Source of the DNA: an uncultured Clostridia bacterium
Lineage (GTDB): Bacteria; Bacillota; Clostridia; UBA1381
NCBI GenBank assembly: GCA_959602045.1
Contig: CAUGRT010000018.1
Coordinates: 1-52,354, forward strand
Direction: 5' to 3'
Length of the DNA: 52,354 bases
The notes under the pieces are model-generated. The model searched no databases. It was not told the origin of the DNA and saw nothing but the letters and a program-made list of their open reading frames with translations. Positions within the stretch are counted from its first letter, which is position 1, and every line of letters begins with the position of its first letter. A program made the position numbers and the translations under genes. Positions 16,698 to 25,564 of the stretch are shown here, in pieces.

Positions 16698-17630
16698 CTA
16701 TATACACCAATCCCAAAATTCATCCTGGACAAGCTCGCCGGTTGTTCCCTTGCTGAATTGCAGTTCGGGGTTCTTAGCGCTGACTTTCATGCCGGCTTCT
16801 ACGGAATTAACAATAAAGGCGTTGCCGCCGATGGTAGCGTCATTGCCGATAACGGTTTCGCCGCCCAAAATCGTTGTTCCGGAATAAATCGTTACATTAT
16901 TTCCGATGGTGGGGTGACGTTTTACGCCCTTGAGCTGCTGCCCTTTTCGGGTGGAAAGCGCACCTAACGTAACACCTTGATAAATTTTTACATTATCTCC
17001 GATGGTCGTTGTTTCGCCGATTACGATTCCGGTGCCGTGGTCGATAAAGAAATATTTTCCGATTGAAGCGCCTGGGTGAATATCAATTCCGGTAATGCTG
17101 TGTGCATGCTCCGACAGGATACGCGGAATCATCGGAACCTTCAAAAGCCAAAGCTCATGGGCTATCCGATAGACGGTAATGGCAAAAATTCCGGGGTAGG
17201 AGAAAATAATTTCATCCGTACTGTATGCCGCCGGATCTCCGTCATAGGCGGCTTGAATATCGGTGTATAAATATTCGCGGATTTTCGGGATTCTTTCCAA
17301 AAAATCATACACGATTTCTTCGGCTTTTTCGTTGGCTGCGGATTTTTTGCGGCTTCCACATAAATCCATATTTCCCAAAGCCTTGGCAACCTGTTTCTTT
17401 AAATTATACTCAATAAATTCCAGACGTTCTCCCAGCAAAAATTGTATATAATCGCTGCGCACGCGGTTTTTATCGAAAAATCCGGGGAAAAGCACCTTGC
17501 GGATTTCTCCGGTTACTTCAATTAAAAGATCTTTGTTGAGCATATTTTCAGCGTCAATTTTGCTTGTCAGACTATATTCGCCGTAGCTGTCAAGAATCGT
17601 ATCTACCAGCTGTTCTACGCTTTTTGCCAT
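16698..17630 (-). CDS. cysE: Serine O-acetyltransferase, long EpsC/CysE type
   Basis: A 310-residue enzyme that makes O-acetylserine, the carbon precursor of cysteine. Residues 1-150 form the helical N-terminal region longer than in E. coli CysE, as in the clostridial EpsC group. The left-handed beta-helix follows with hexapeptide repeats, including HAHSITGIDIHPGASIGKYF, the catalytic segment DHGTGIVIGETTTIGDNVKI and KRHPTIGNNVTIYSGTTILG. The C-terminal tail (ELVQDEFWDWCI) ends in Ile, like the CysE tails that insert into cysteine synthase. It shares a promoter with the downstream Rrf2 regulator. Confidence 0.93.
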   Translation of the reverse strand: MAKSVEQLVDTILDSYGEYSLTSKIDAENMLNKDLLIEVTGEIRKVLFPGFFDKNRVRSDYIQFLLGERLEFIEYNLKKQVAKALGNMDLCGSRKKSAANEKAEEIVYDFLERIPKIREYLYTDIQAAYDGDPAAYSTDEIIFSYPGIFAITVYRIAHELWLLKVPMIPRILSEHAHSITGIDIHPGASIGKYFFIDHGTGIVIGETTTIGDNVKIYQGVTLGALSTRKGQQLKGVKRHPTIGNNVTIYSGTTILGGETVIGNDATIGGNAFIVNSVEAGMKVSAKNPELQFSKGTTGELVQDEFWDWCI

Positions 17631-17720
17631 ATCGGCACCTCCCTATATTACAAAACTTTCGATTTCTATCACTGATTCATTGTACAATCATCTGTCATAA
17701 ACCCTATCTGTTTAGTATGT

Positions 17721-17749
17721 ATTATACCATTATGTAGGTTTAATGTCAA
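17721..17749 (-). promoter_or_regulatory. cysE-rrf2 promoter
   Basis: On the minus strand TTGACA (17744-17749), a 17-bp spacer and TATAAT (17721-17726), 91 bp upstream of cysE. The leader is too short for a T-box riboswitch. Confidence 0.9.
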
Positions 17750-17829
17750 TATTCTATGCGGAGAATCTTTCAAATTATGCATAATAAAAAGAAAAGAAGC
17801 CATCGGAGATGACCTCTTTTTGATAAAAA

Positions 17830-19554
17830 CTAATGAGCATTGTACAAGCTTGCATAGAATCCGTTCTTTTTGAGCAATTCCTCGTGTGTGCCTTGCTCAA
17901 CGATTTTTCCGAGATTCATTACAAGAATCAAATCCGCTTCGCGGATAGTGGAAAGACGGTGGGCGATGACAAAGCTGGTGCGCCCTTCCATGATTTTCAG
18001 AAATGCTTTCTGGATTCTCTGCTCGGTCATGGTATCAACATTGGATGTGGCTTCATCAAGAATCAGAATTTCGGGATCAAACAGCATCGCGCGGGCAATC
18101 GTGAGCAGCTGCTTTTGACCGCTGGAGAGATTTCCGCCGTCCTCTGCAATCATCGTGTCGTATCCCTGCGGCAGACGCTTGATAAAGCTATGAGCGGACG
18201 CTGCTTTTGCGGCAGCGATGATTTCTTCTTCCGTAGCGTCCTGCTTGCCGTACGCAATATTATCGCGTACCGTTCCGGAAAACAGCCAGGTATCCTGCAA
18301 AACCATGCCGAATGCTCTGCGCAGGCTGTCACGCTTTACGGAAAGGATATTCTGACCGTCAACCAGAATCTGACCGCTGTCGGGGTCATAGAAATTCATC
18401 AGAAGATTGACGATCGTCGTTTTTCCGGCTCCCGTAGGGCCTACGATTGCAATACGCTGTCCGGGCTTGGCGTTGATATTCAGATTCGTTATCAGCTCGG
18501 TATCTTTATTGTAAGAGAAGCTGACATTCTGAAACTCGACATGCCCTTCCGAAAGCATCAGATCATCCCTGTTTTCGTCACTGACTTCCGGAGTAATATC
18601 GTCCAGGGCAAAGATTCGCTGCGCAGCTGCCTGTGCGGATTGCAGCTGAGTCAGAATACTCGTCATATCGTTAATCGGTCGTGCAAATTGCGTTGCATAG
18701 ATCAAAAAACTGGAGATAATACCGACCGATAAATGCCCGTTCAATGCAGCCAAGCCGCCGAGAACGCCTACGGAAATATAGGCGATATTGTTAATATATC
18801 GCGTGGTAGGGTTTACCAGCGAGGAATAGAACTGCGCTTTTTGTCCGCAGTCATAGAGACGGCTGTTGATTTGGGAAAAGTTTTCGGCACTTCGGGCTTC
18901 ATAGCCGAATGCTTTTACGATTTTCAGATTCGAGATGGTTTCGGAGGAATATCCGTTCAGTTCTCCGGTGGTTTGCGCCTGTTTTATAAACATTTTTCCC
19001 GAATTTGCGGCGATGGCTTTGGATACGAAGAAGCAGATAATCGTAATCGCCACAACGCATACGGTAATTTTTGCACTGAGCATGAACATCAGCACAAGTG
19101 AGCCGACAACGGTCACGATTCCCGAAAAAACCTGGGTGATTCCTTGCAGCAGACCTTCCGAAACGGCATCAATGTCGTTGGTAAGGCGGCTGATGGTATC
19201 GCCGTGGGAATGGGTATCGAAAAATTTCAGCGGCAGTTTTTCTATTTTGAAAAATGCGTCCCGTCTGATTTTTTCGATGGTTCTGTTGGAAAGCACATTT
19301 GTGAAGAACGTCATAACCCATGTGAAAACGCCGTTTAGCAGATATACGGCAAGTAAAATCGCGCAAAATTTCGTAACCATGGAAAAATCGACTTCATTTT
19401 GACCTTTGATAAAATCAATTGCACGACCGGAGATATAGGGCGCGATTAATGCGAAAGCATTGGCAATCAGCGCGGCAAGAATCAATGCAGCCATAATCCC
19501 CTTGTATTCTGCGGTATACGCATATAATTTGCGGAGCGTGTTATTTTTTTTCAT
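17830..19554 (-). CDS. ABC exporter half-transporter, subunit with consensus ATPase site
   Basis: A 574-residue fusion of a six-helix transmembrane domain (residues 1-310) and an ATPase domain. Walker A is GPTGAGKTT, the signature LSSGQKQLL deviates at position 3, and Walker B is ILILDEATSNVD with the catalytic Glu present, followed by the H-loop AHRLS. It is the second gene of a heterodimeric exporter, next to a partner with a degenerate Walker B. AAAGGA lies 12 nt before the chosen ATG; a TTG at 19590 that overlaps the upstream stop, preceded by AGGA, is an alternative and adds 12 residues. Confidence 0.93.
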   Translation of the reverse strand: MKKNNTLRKLYAYTAEYKGIMAALILAALIANAFALIAPYISGRAIDFIKGQNEVDFSMVTKFCAILLAVYLLNGVFTWVMTFFTNVLSNRTIEKIRRDAFFKIEKLPLKFFDTHSHGDTISRLTNDIDAVSEGLLQGITQVFSGIVTVVGSLVLMFMLSAKITVCVVAITIICFFVSKAIAANSGKMFIKQAQTTGELNGYSSETISNLKIVKAFGYEARSAENFSQINSRLYDCGQKAQFYSSLVNPTTRYINNIAYISVGVLGGLAALNGHLSVGIISSFLIYATQFARPINDMTSILTQLQSAQAAAQRIFALDDITPEVSDENRDDLMLSEGHVEFQNVSFSYNKDTELITNLNINAKPGQRIAIVGPTGAGKTTIVNLLMNFYDPDSGQILVDGQNILSVKRDSLRRAFGMVLQDTWLFSGTVRDNIAYGKQDATEEEIIAAAKAASAHSFIKRLPQGYDTMIAEDGGNLSSGQKQLLTIARAMLFDPEILILDEATSNVDTMTEQRIQKAFLKIMEGRTSFVIAHRLSTIREADLILVMNLGKIVEQGTHEELLKKNGFYASLYNAH

Positions 19555-19586
19555 TCTAAATTTCATTCCTTTCGCGAGAGATTCCG

Positions 19587-21305
19587 TCAATTAAGCTGTT
19601 CCTGAGAAACGCAGATTTCTCTGTAAACCTCGCATTGCTCAACCAGTTCCGCATGCGTTCCTTGCCCGACAATTTTGCCATCGTCCAGAACGATAATTTT
19701 ATCTGCATCCTTGACGGTATTGACACGCTGAGAAACGATAATTACGGTTTGATGTGCGGTATCGTCCTTGATTGCATGACGAAGTCTTGCGTCCGTTGCA
19801 AAGTCGAGAGCGCTGGCGCTGTCATCCATAATCAGAATCGGGGATTCCTTAATTAATGCACGGGCGATTGTCAGACGCTGCTTTTGACCGCCGGAAAGGT
19901 TGTTGCCGCTTTGGGAAACAACGGTGTTATAGCCGTCCGGCAGACGCTCTGTAAATTCACTCGCCTGTGCGGTATCGCATGCTTTTTTCATATCGGCTTC
20001 CGTTGCGTCGGCTTTTGCCATACGCAGGTTATCTGCAATCGTTCCGGTGAACAGGTTGGCGCGCTGCTGAACAATTGCGATTTCATCACGCAGCTGCTGT
20101 TCGGAGTAATCCTTAATATTAATGCCATTGAGCAGAACTTCTCCCGCGCTGACATCGTAGAAACGGGGAATCAGACTGACAAGCGTCGATTTTCCGGAAC
20201 CGGTTCCTCCGATAATGCCTACCGTTTCGCCGGCGTTGATTTTGAGATTTGCATTTTCCAGGGACGGTACGCTGCTTCCGGGATAGGTCATGGAAACGTT
20301 CTTCAACTCAATGCACGGTGCGCCGGCCACCGGTGTTTTCTGACCTGCACCGTATTGGATGAAAGGCTCGGCATTCAGCACCTCGCACACACGTCCGGCA
20401 GACGCATAGGCTTTTGTATAAAGGACAACAAGGTTCGCCACGATGATCATGGCATTTAAGATTTGAGTAATATAGTTGATGAATGCGATAATTTCACCCT
20501 GCGAAAGATTGCCGGTATTAACGCGGATTCCGCCTAATTTGATTACGGCGATTACGGCGAGATTCATGATGATTGCCGTTGCCGGATTGGTCAGCGCCGC
20601 GATTTTTCCTACGCGGATCGCCGTATCGGCATATTGCTTATTGGCGTCGGAGAAACGTTCTTTTTCGCGGCAAACTCCGGCAAAAGCGCGGATAACGCGA
20701 ACGCCGGAAAGGTTTTCGCGCAGAACAAGCGTCAATGCGTCCAGCTTTTTTTGAACGGATTGATAAAGCGGAACGGCTTTGAACATTACGAGAAACAAGA
20801 CCAGGATGAACAGCGGAATCACGATCATGAAAATGATTGATAATTTTAAATCAATTGCCATTGCCATCACCAGACCGCCGATACAAAGAAACGGAGCGCG
20901 AATGACAAGACGAATCAGCATCGCAACGGCTTGCTGCAATTGGTTGACATCGCCGGTAATACGGTTAATGAGTGAGGAGGTACCGAACTTGTCCAGATCC
21001 GTACAGGAAAAAGAACCAATTTTTTTATACATGGCATTTCGAACATCGGTGCCGAAACCCTGGGAAGCGATGGATGCGCTATATTGGCAAACGAGAGCAA
21101 AAAGATAGCCGCAGGTGGCGATAATCAGCATTGTGATTCCCATCTTAATGACGTATGGCCGGTTTGCCATATTGATTCCTTTATCAATAATCATTGCCAT
21201 CAGGGTAGGAATTAAAAGCTCAAGAACCGCCTCTCCCAGCTTAAAGACCGGCCCAACAGCGAGCTGAACGCGATAGGGCTTTAAAAAAGACAATAGTTTT
21301 TTCAT
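19587..21305 (-). CDS. ABC exporter half-transporter, subunit with degenerate ATPase site
   Basis: A 572-residue protein with a six-helix membrane domain and an ATPase domain. Walker A is GGTGSGKST and the signature is the consensus LSGGQKQRL, but Walker B reads ILIMDDSASALD: Asp replaces the catalytic Glu, and the H-loop is VSQRV (Gln for His). Heterodimeric exporters of the BmrCD/TM287-288 type have exactly this asymmetry, so the two genes encode one multidrug- or lipid-type exporter. GAAAGGA sits 8 nt before the ATG. A promoter lies at 21414-21442. Confidence 0.94.
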   Translation of the reverse strand: MKKLLSFLKPYRVQLAVGPVFKLGEAVLELLIPTLMAMIIDKGINMANRPYVIKMGITMLIIATCGYLFALVCQYSASIASQGFGTDVRNAMYKKIGSFSCTDLDKFGTSSLINRITGDVNQLQQAVAMLIRLVIRAPFLCIGGLVMAMAIDLKLSIIFMIVIPLFILVLFLVMFKAVPLYQSVQKKLDALTLVLRENLSGVRVIRAFAGVCREKERFSDANKQYADTAIRVGKIAALTNPATAIIMNLAVIAVIKLGGIRVNTGNLSQGEIIAFINYITQILNAMIIVANLVVLYTKAYASAGRVCEVLNAEPFIQYGAGQKTPVAGAPCIELKNVSMTYPGSSVPSLENANLKINAGETVGIIGGTGSGKSTLVSLIPRFYDVSAGEVLLNGINIKDYSEQQLRDEIAIVQQRANLFTGTIADNLRMAKADATEADMKKACDTAQASEFTERLPDGYNTVVSQSGNNLSGGQKQRLTIARALIKESPILIMDDSASALDFATDARLRHAIKDDTAHQTVIIVSQRVNTVKDADKIIVLDDGKIVGQGTHAELVEQCEVYREICVSQEQLN

Positions 21306-21413
21306 GAATTGAATCCTTTCATATACTTTTTATCCGGGCAGTTATACACAGCGTTCCGAATCGGAAATTCATCGCAGCGCATCGTATCATTGCCTAAATT
21401 TTCATTTTATTTG

Positions 21414-21442
21414 ATTATATCATTTTCGTACAAAGTAGTCAA
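21414..21442 (-). promoter_or_regulatory. Promoter of ABC exporter operon
   Basis: On the minus strand TTGACT (21437-21442), a 17-bp spacer and TATAAT (21414-21419), 109 bp upstream of the first exporter gene. Confidence 0.85.
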
Positions 21443-21690
21443 GACTCCGGGGGACTTTTCGGCATAATTGCGAAAATATCGGAAGTATCCGGCAATGAAT
21501 TTATATCACCTCTCTTTTTCATTATTTTGATTCTTTCTCTCTGCTTTTTTTCTTTTTTGCCGAAACGGTAAATACGCTACTTAATTTTTTGATAAAATTC
21601 AATACATTTTCCAAAAAATAAAATAAATTGCGTATACATCCATAAATTTTGAGATGGAACAAATTTGTAGATTGCCCTGCGGCACCAATA
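21443..21690. other. Intergenic stretch, nothing recognised
   Basis: Between two divergent promoters lies an AT-rich stretch with T-tracts on the plus strand. A long minus-strand frame crosses it but has no ribosome site and overlaps the exonuclease gene, so I do not call it. No repeat copy is present. Confidence 0.5.
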
Positions 21691-21719
21691 TTGACAAGCC
21701 TTGATTTTTGGTATATAAT
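21691..21719 (+). promoter_or_regulatory. Promoter of exonuclease-birA
   Basis: TTGACA (21691-21696), a 17-bp spacer and TATAAT (21714-21719), 25 bp before the exonuclease start, so the leader is very short. Confidence 0.92.
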
Positions 21720-21743
21720 ATTAGCTTGAAAGGATGAATTTTT

Positions 21744-22370
21744 ATGGATTTTGTCGCAATTGATTTTGAAACTGCCAGCTCGGCATATACCAGCTTGTGC
21801 AGTCTGGGAATTTGCGTGGTGAAGAATAATCGGATTACGGAACGCAAGGAGTTTTTTATCAAACCGGTTCCGTTTGAATTTCAAGAATATAATATCAAAA
21901 TTCATGGCATTACGCCTGAAACGGTGATGTATAAACCGACATTTGACAGGTATTGGCCGCTGATTCGGCCCTATCTTGAGGGACAGACTGTGATTGCACA
22001 CAACACTGCGTTTGATATTACGGCGCTATGCGCGACACTGGATTATTACGGGATTGCATATCCCGTATGCGATTATCTGTGTACGGTGAAGCTGTCGCAA
22101 AAGGCATATCCCGATCTGAAAAGCCATAAGCTGAATAATTTATGCGAGGCTTTGGGAATTTCTTTTTCGCATCATCAAGCCTATGATGATGCCTATGCCT
22201 GCGCACAGGTTCTGCTGCGTATTTTAAAGGATTACAATCTGCACACGCCATCGGAGCTATCGGAGCATTTCCATGTTTCAGTAGGTCGGTTGTATCCGGG
22301 GTGTAAGGTTGATACCACGCAGAAAAAGAAAAAGCGTTCAAGCACGAAAAAAACGGTTATTTCGCATTAA
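21744..22370 (+). CDS. DEDDh 3'-5' exonuclease (DnaQ / epsilon-like)
   Basis: A 208-residue exonuclease of the DNA polymerase III epsilon family. All four acidic residues and the His are visible: FVAIDFETA (ExoI), IAHNTAFDITAL (ExoII), and HHQAYDDAYACA (ExoIII, with catalytic His in SHHQAYDDA). The C-terminal 40 residues are Lys-rich (TQKKKKRSSTKK) and may contact nucleic acid; they are not part of the catalytic fold. Such stand-alone exonucleases proofread or trim DNA or RNA ends. AAAGGATG precedes the ATG. birA starts 30 nt downstream, so the two share a transcript. Confidence 0.88.
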   Translation: MDFVAIDFETASSAYTSLCSLGICVVKNNRITERKEFFIKPVPFEFQEYNIKIHGITPETVMYKPTFDRYWPLIRPYLEGQTVIAHNTAFDITALCATLDYYGIAYPVCDYLCTVKLSQKAYPDLKSHKLNNLCEALGISFSHHQAYDDAYACAQVLLRILKDYNLHTPSELSEHFHVSVGRLYPGCKVDTTQKKKKRSSTKKTVISH

Positions 22371-22400
22371 AGTTTTGTGAAAGGGTTAGGGATTATTGTT

Positions 22401-23354
22401 TTGAAAGCAAGGATTTTGGAGATATTAAAAAAACATGACGGATATGTTTCGGGAGAAGAAATCAGCCGCGAGCTTTCAGTTTCGCGCTCGGCGGTGTGGA
22501 AGCATATTCGGGCATTGAAGAATGAGGGGTATCGGATTTCCTCTGTAACCAATAAGGGGTATCGTCTGGAGGAATGTGATGTTTTGAATCGGGCGGAGAT
22601 TTCTGCGGCATTGCATACGGATTTTATCGGTCAAAGCTTATTTTGTCTGGAGGAAACGGACTCAACGAATAATGAATGTAAGCGGCACAGTGATCTGCCG
22701 GATGGGACGGTCTTTGTGTCGGAGGTACAGACCGGCGGAAAGGGAAGACGCGGAAAAAATTGGGCGTCACCGCGCGGCGTCGGAGCGTGGTTTTCGATTT
22801 TGCTGAAGCCGGAGCTGCGCCCGGAGGAGGTTTCGCGGATTACTTTAATTGCCGGATTGGCAGTGTGCCGCGCGATTGGGGATTCGGCGATGATTAAGTA
22901 CCCGAATGATGTTGTGATCGGAACAAAAAAGGTTTGCGGAATTTTGACGGAGCTTTCGGCGGAAATGGATTTTGTGAATTACATTGTTTGCGGAATCGGG
23001 ATTAACGTGAATACGCCGTCATTTGAGGAGGAATTATCGGAGCGCGCAACTTCAATACTGATTGAAACGGGTCATCCCTATTCCAGAGCGCAGCTGATCG
23101 GAGCAGTTTTGACGGAGTTTGAAGCGTTATACCGCGACTTTTTACAAAACGGTTTATCCGGAATTATGAAAGAATATCGCTCGCGCTGTGTTACGTTGGG
23201 GAGTGAGGTCACGGTGACTTATAATAAGGAATCTGTTCGCGGAAAATGTACGGATATTCGCGAAGATGGCAGTATTGTCATCCGAACGGAGGACGGGGAT
23301 TTGACGATCAGCTCCGGCGAGGTATCCGTGCGCGGTATTTATGGCTATGTTTAA
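22401..23354 (+). CDS. birA: Biotin-protein ligase / biotin repressor BirA
   Basis: A 317-residue bifunctional protein. Residues 1-65 form a helix-turn-helix (EILKKHDGYVSGEEISRE then SRSAVWKHIRAL), which binds the biotin operator; the ligase domain shows TDSTNNECKR, the biotinyl-AMP loop GKGRRGKNWASPRG, and SILLKPEL, followed by KYPNDV with the catalytic Lys/Asp region and the C-terminal SH3-like domain (RGKCTDIREDGSIVI). The TTG at 22401 is preferred because TTAGGG is 9 nt upstream and the family begins K-ARILEIL; a GTG at 22377 would add 8 residues. Confidence 0.93.
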   Translation: MKARILEILKKHDGYVSGEEISRELSVSRSAVWKHIRALKNEGYRISSVTNKGYRLEECDVLNRAEISAALHTDFIGQSLFCLEETDSTNNECKRHSDLPDGTVFVSEVQTGGKGRRGKNWASPRGVGAWFSILLKPELRPEEVSRITLIAGLAVCRAIGDSAMIKYPNDVVIGTKKVCGILTELSAEMDFVNYIVCGIGINVNTPSFEEELSERATSILIETGHPYSRAQLIGAVLTEFEALYRDFLQNGLSGIMKEYRSRCVTLGSEVTVTYNKESVRGKCTDIREDGSIVIRTEDGDLTISSGEVSVRGIYGYV

Positions 23355-23360
23355 GATCAA

Positions 23361-23391
23361 AAAAAGGATGTCACTCAGTGACATCCTTTTT
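23361..23391. terminator. Bidirectional terminator birA / ftsZ
   Basis: A 14-bp perfect stem (AAAAAGGATGTCAC / GTGACATCCTTTTT) with loop TCA and T-runs on both strands, between convergent birA and ftsZ. Confidence 0.93.
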
Positions 23392-23401
23392 AATGATCAT
23401 T

Positions 23402-24580
23402 TTATTTTCCCGGCTTAAAGAATGACGGTACGTCAATGTTGCTCATTCCGGGTCTGAGCTTTCTTGAAAAGATGGAATCATCATCGGAAACGGAGGAAGA
23501 AAAGCTGGAAGGCGTTCTTCTCTCGGTTCTCGGAGTGCTTGTACTATCGGATGCTGAAAACTTCGGTACATTTCTCTGGAAGTCATCCATAATGCTATCC
23601 TTTTTACGCAATGAACCGTTGTTCAAACCGGTTGCAATCAATGTAACCTTGATCTCATCCTTCAGACTGTCATCCATTGCTGTTCCGACAATAATGTTTG
23701 CTTCTTCGGATACCATCTCACGAACAATTCCGGAAACCTCGCCCATATCTACCAATGAGAATTCGCTGCCGCCTGTGATGTTCAGCAATACGTTGGTTGC
23801 ACCTTCGATGCTGGTTTCGAGTAACGGACTTTCGATTGCAGCGCGTACAGCATCTTGCGCAGCGCTTTCGCCTTTGCCGATACCGATACCCATATGAGCA
23901 ACGCCGCTGTCTTTCATAATCGTTCTCACGTCTGCGAAGTCGCAGTTCATAATACCTCTTTGTGTAATAACCTCAATGATTCCCTGTACGCCTTGACGAA
24001 GAACATCGTCTGCAAGCTTGAAGGAGTCGTTAATAGTTACTTTCTTGTCAGCAATTTTCAAAAGCAGATCGTTGGGGATGGTAACAATTGCGTCTACTCT
24101 TTCTGCAAGCTGCTTAATTCCTTCTTCTGCATTTCTCATTCTCTGAGGTCCTTCGAAGAAGAAAGGCTTGGTAACAACCGCAACGGTGAGGATACCCAGG
24201 GATTTTGCAGCTTCTGCAATAATAGGAGCCGCACCGGTACCGGTACCGCCGCCCATGCCGGCTGTAACAAAGACCATTTCGGCATCTTTAACGATGTTCT
24301 TGATCTCATCCTTTGTTTCTTCGGCTGCTTGTCTGCCAACTTCGGGCTTTGCACCTGCACCTAAGCCGTTTGTCAGCTTAGTACCGATTTGCAAAACTGT
24401 CGGAGCTTTTACGCTGGACAGCTGCTGTGCATCTGTATTGACGCAGATAAACTCTGCTTTGGTTACTCCTGCTTCAATCATTCTGTCTACCGCGTTATTA
24501 CCGCCGCCGCCGACACCGATTACTTTGATTCTTGCGCCTTCTATTGTATTGTTTTCTTCTAAATCTATAGGCATACTCAT
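23402..24580 (-). CDS. ftsZ: Cell division GTPase FtsZ
   Basis: A 392-residue tubulin homologue that forms the Z ring. GTP-binding T-loops are visible in GVGGGGNNAVDRM and the signature GMGGGTGTGAAP; the synergy loop NCDFADVRTIM carries the catalytic acids. The linker (residues 330-375) is Ser/Thr/Arg-rich, and the conserved C-terminal peptide NIDVPSFFKPGK, which binds FtsA/SepF-type anchors, ends the protein. AAGGAGG lies 8 nt before the ATG. murA and ftsQ precede it in the same direction, the usual clostridial order for late division genes. Confidence 0.98.
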   Translation of the reverse strand: MSMPIDLEENNTIEGARIKVIGVGGGGNNAVDRMIEAGVTKAEFICVNTDAQQLSSVKAPTVLQIGTKLTNGLGAGAKPEVGRQAAEETKDEIKNIVKDAEMVFVTAGMGGGTGTGAAPIIAEAAKSLGILTVAVVTKPFFFEGPQRMRNAEEGIKQLAERVDAIVTIPNDLLLKIADKKVTINDSFKLADDVLRQGVQGIIEVITQRGIMNCDFADVRTIMKDSGVAHMGIGIGKGESAAQDAVRAAIESPLLETSIEGATNVLLNITGGSEFSLVDMGEVSGIVREMVSEEANIIVGTAMDDSLKDEIKVTLIATGLNNGSLRKKDSIMDDFQRNVPKFSASDSTSTPRTERRTPSSFSSSVSDDDSIFSRKLRPGMSNIDVPSFFKPGK

Positions 24581-24765
24581 TTATATATCCTCCTTCGTGG
24601 TTTCGAACCCCTCGAGCCTATGAGGGTACTATACACATACTAATACTATTTTACTATGTTTTTGCATTTAATTCAATAGTTTTTTGAAAACTAATTTCAG
24701 AAAATGTGAAAAATATCAGCCTGATTTTTAGGAATTTTACACAAATTTGCTGGTTTTTAAGCCTT

Positions 24766-25554
24766 TTAAGGTGTATATACAGCCTGTTCGGGGTTGCTTA
24801 AGTCCATTGTGCCGCGTGCATTTTCCTTTAAAGAGCCGCTTGTGATTGCAGCCTTAAACATCCGCAGCTTCTTATCCAGCTCCAGCATACTGCCGCATGA
24901 AACATCAATCATGCCCTTATAATTGAAGCGAATATCCGTGATTTCCGATAAATCCACATACAACACATCCATCAATTGATCGGTGGCGGACATGGTTTTT
25001 AAAAAGACAGACAAAGCCTCCTGCTTTTCTGTGTCATTTAATTCAAAACGTCGTCCGACCGTATAATCGGATGGCTCAATTCCGCGGATTAAGGGAATCC
25101 CGTTAATCGGAAAGGAATTGGAATCATCCAACACCTTTAAATCGGCATTGAGAATGACTTGCTTGCCGTTACTTTCGAAATATGCCGCAGTTTCACATTC
25201 CTTGATATTGACATAGAGCGTCGGCGGAATCAGCGCTTTGCTGACGGTCACTTCATCAATATAGGCAATGCTTTTGAGCCGATTTTCAATGGTTGAACTC
25301 CAGGTGGCAAACAGATTCTGTCCGACCACATCGCCGACACAGGCGTTAATCTGATCCAGTGTGACGATATTATTCCCGGAAACCGAGATGTTTCGAATAT
25401 TGAAAATCGGCGTTACAAATAAAAGCACAATAATTAACGCAACCGAAAGAACCGCTATAACAGCCGCGCGGATACGCAGGATTCGTAAACGGCGTTTTTT
25501 TCGCCGGCTGTTGTAGCGCTTGGTTGATTCACGTCCTTTGTTTTTTGTTTCCAT
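24766..25554 (-). CDS. ftsQ: Cell division protein FtsQ/DivIB
   Basis: A 262-residue bitopic protein: a short very basic cytoplasmic tail (residues 1-28), one transmembrane helix (VIAVLSVALIIVLLFV), then the POTRA domain beginning IFNIRNISVSGNNIVTLDQI and the beta domain (INIKECETAAYFESNGKQ). It acts in the divisome complex with FtsL and FtsB/DivIC. The gene begins 10 nt after the murA stop, so the two are in one operon. Motifs fit well, although overall identity to characterised DivIB proteins cannot be computed here. Confidence 0.88.
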   Translation of the reverse strand: METKNKGRESTKRYNSRRKKRRLRILRIRAAVIAVLSVALIIVLLFVTPIFNIRNISVSGNNIVTLDQINACVGDVVGQNLFATWSSTIENRLKSIAYIDEVTVSKALIPPTLYVNIKECETAAYFESNGKQVILNADLKVLDDSNSFPINGIPLIRGIEPSDYTVGRRFELNDTEKQEALSVFLKTMSATDQLMDVLYVDLSEITDIRFNYKGMIDVSCGSMLELDKKLRMFKAAITSGSLKENARGTMDLSNPEQAVYTP

Positions 25555-25564
25555 GATTTACGCA

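Noticed and set aside
16698..17720. T-box or SAM riboswitch upstream of cysE
   Set aside because: Only about 85 nt separate the promoter from the start codon and no T-box sequence or S-box core is present.
17833..18732. 299-codon frame antisense to the ABC exporter
   Set aside because: It mirrors a strongly conserved ABC transporter frame and has no ribosome site; it is a shadow of codon usage on the other strand.
21522..22001. 159-codon minus-strand frame before and into the exonuclease gene
   Set aside because: It overlaps the conserved exonuclease N-terminus and its promoter and has no ribosome site.
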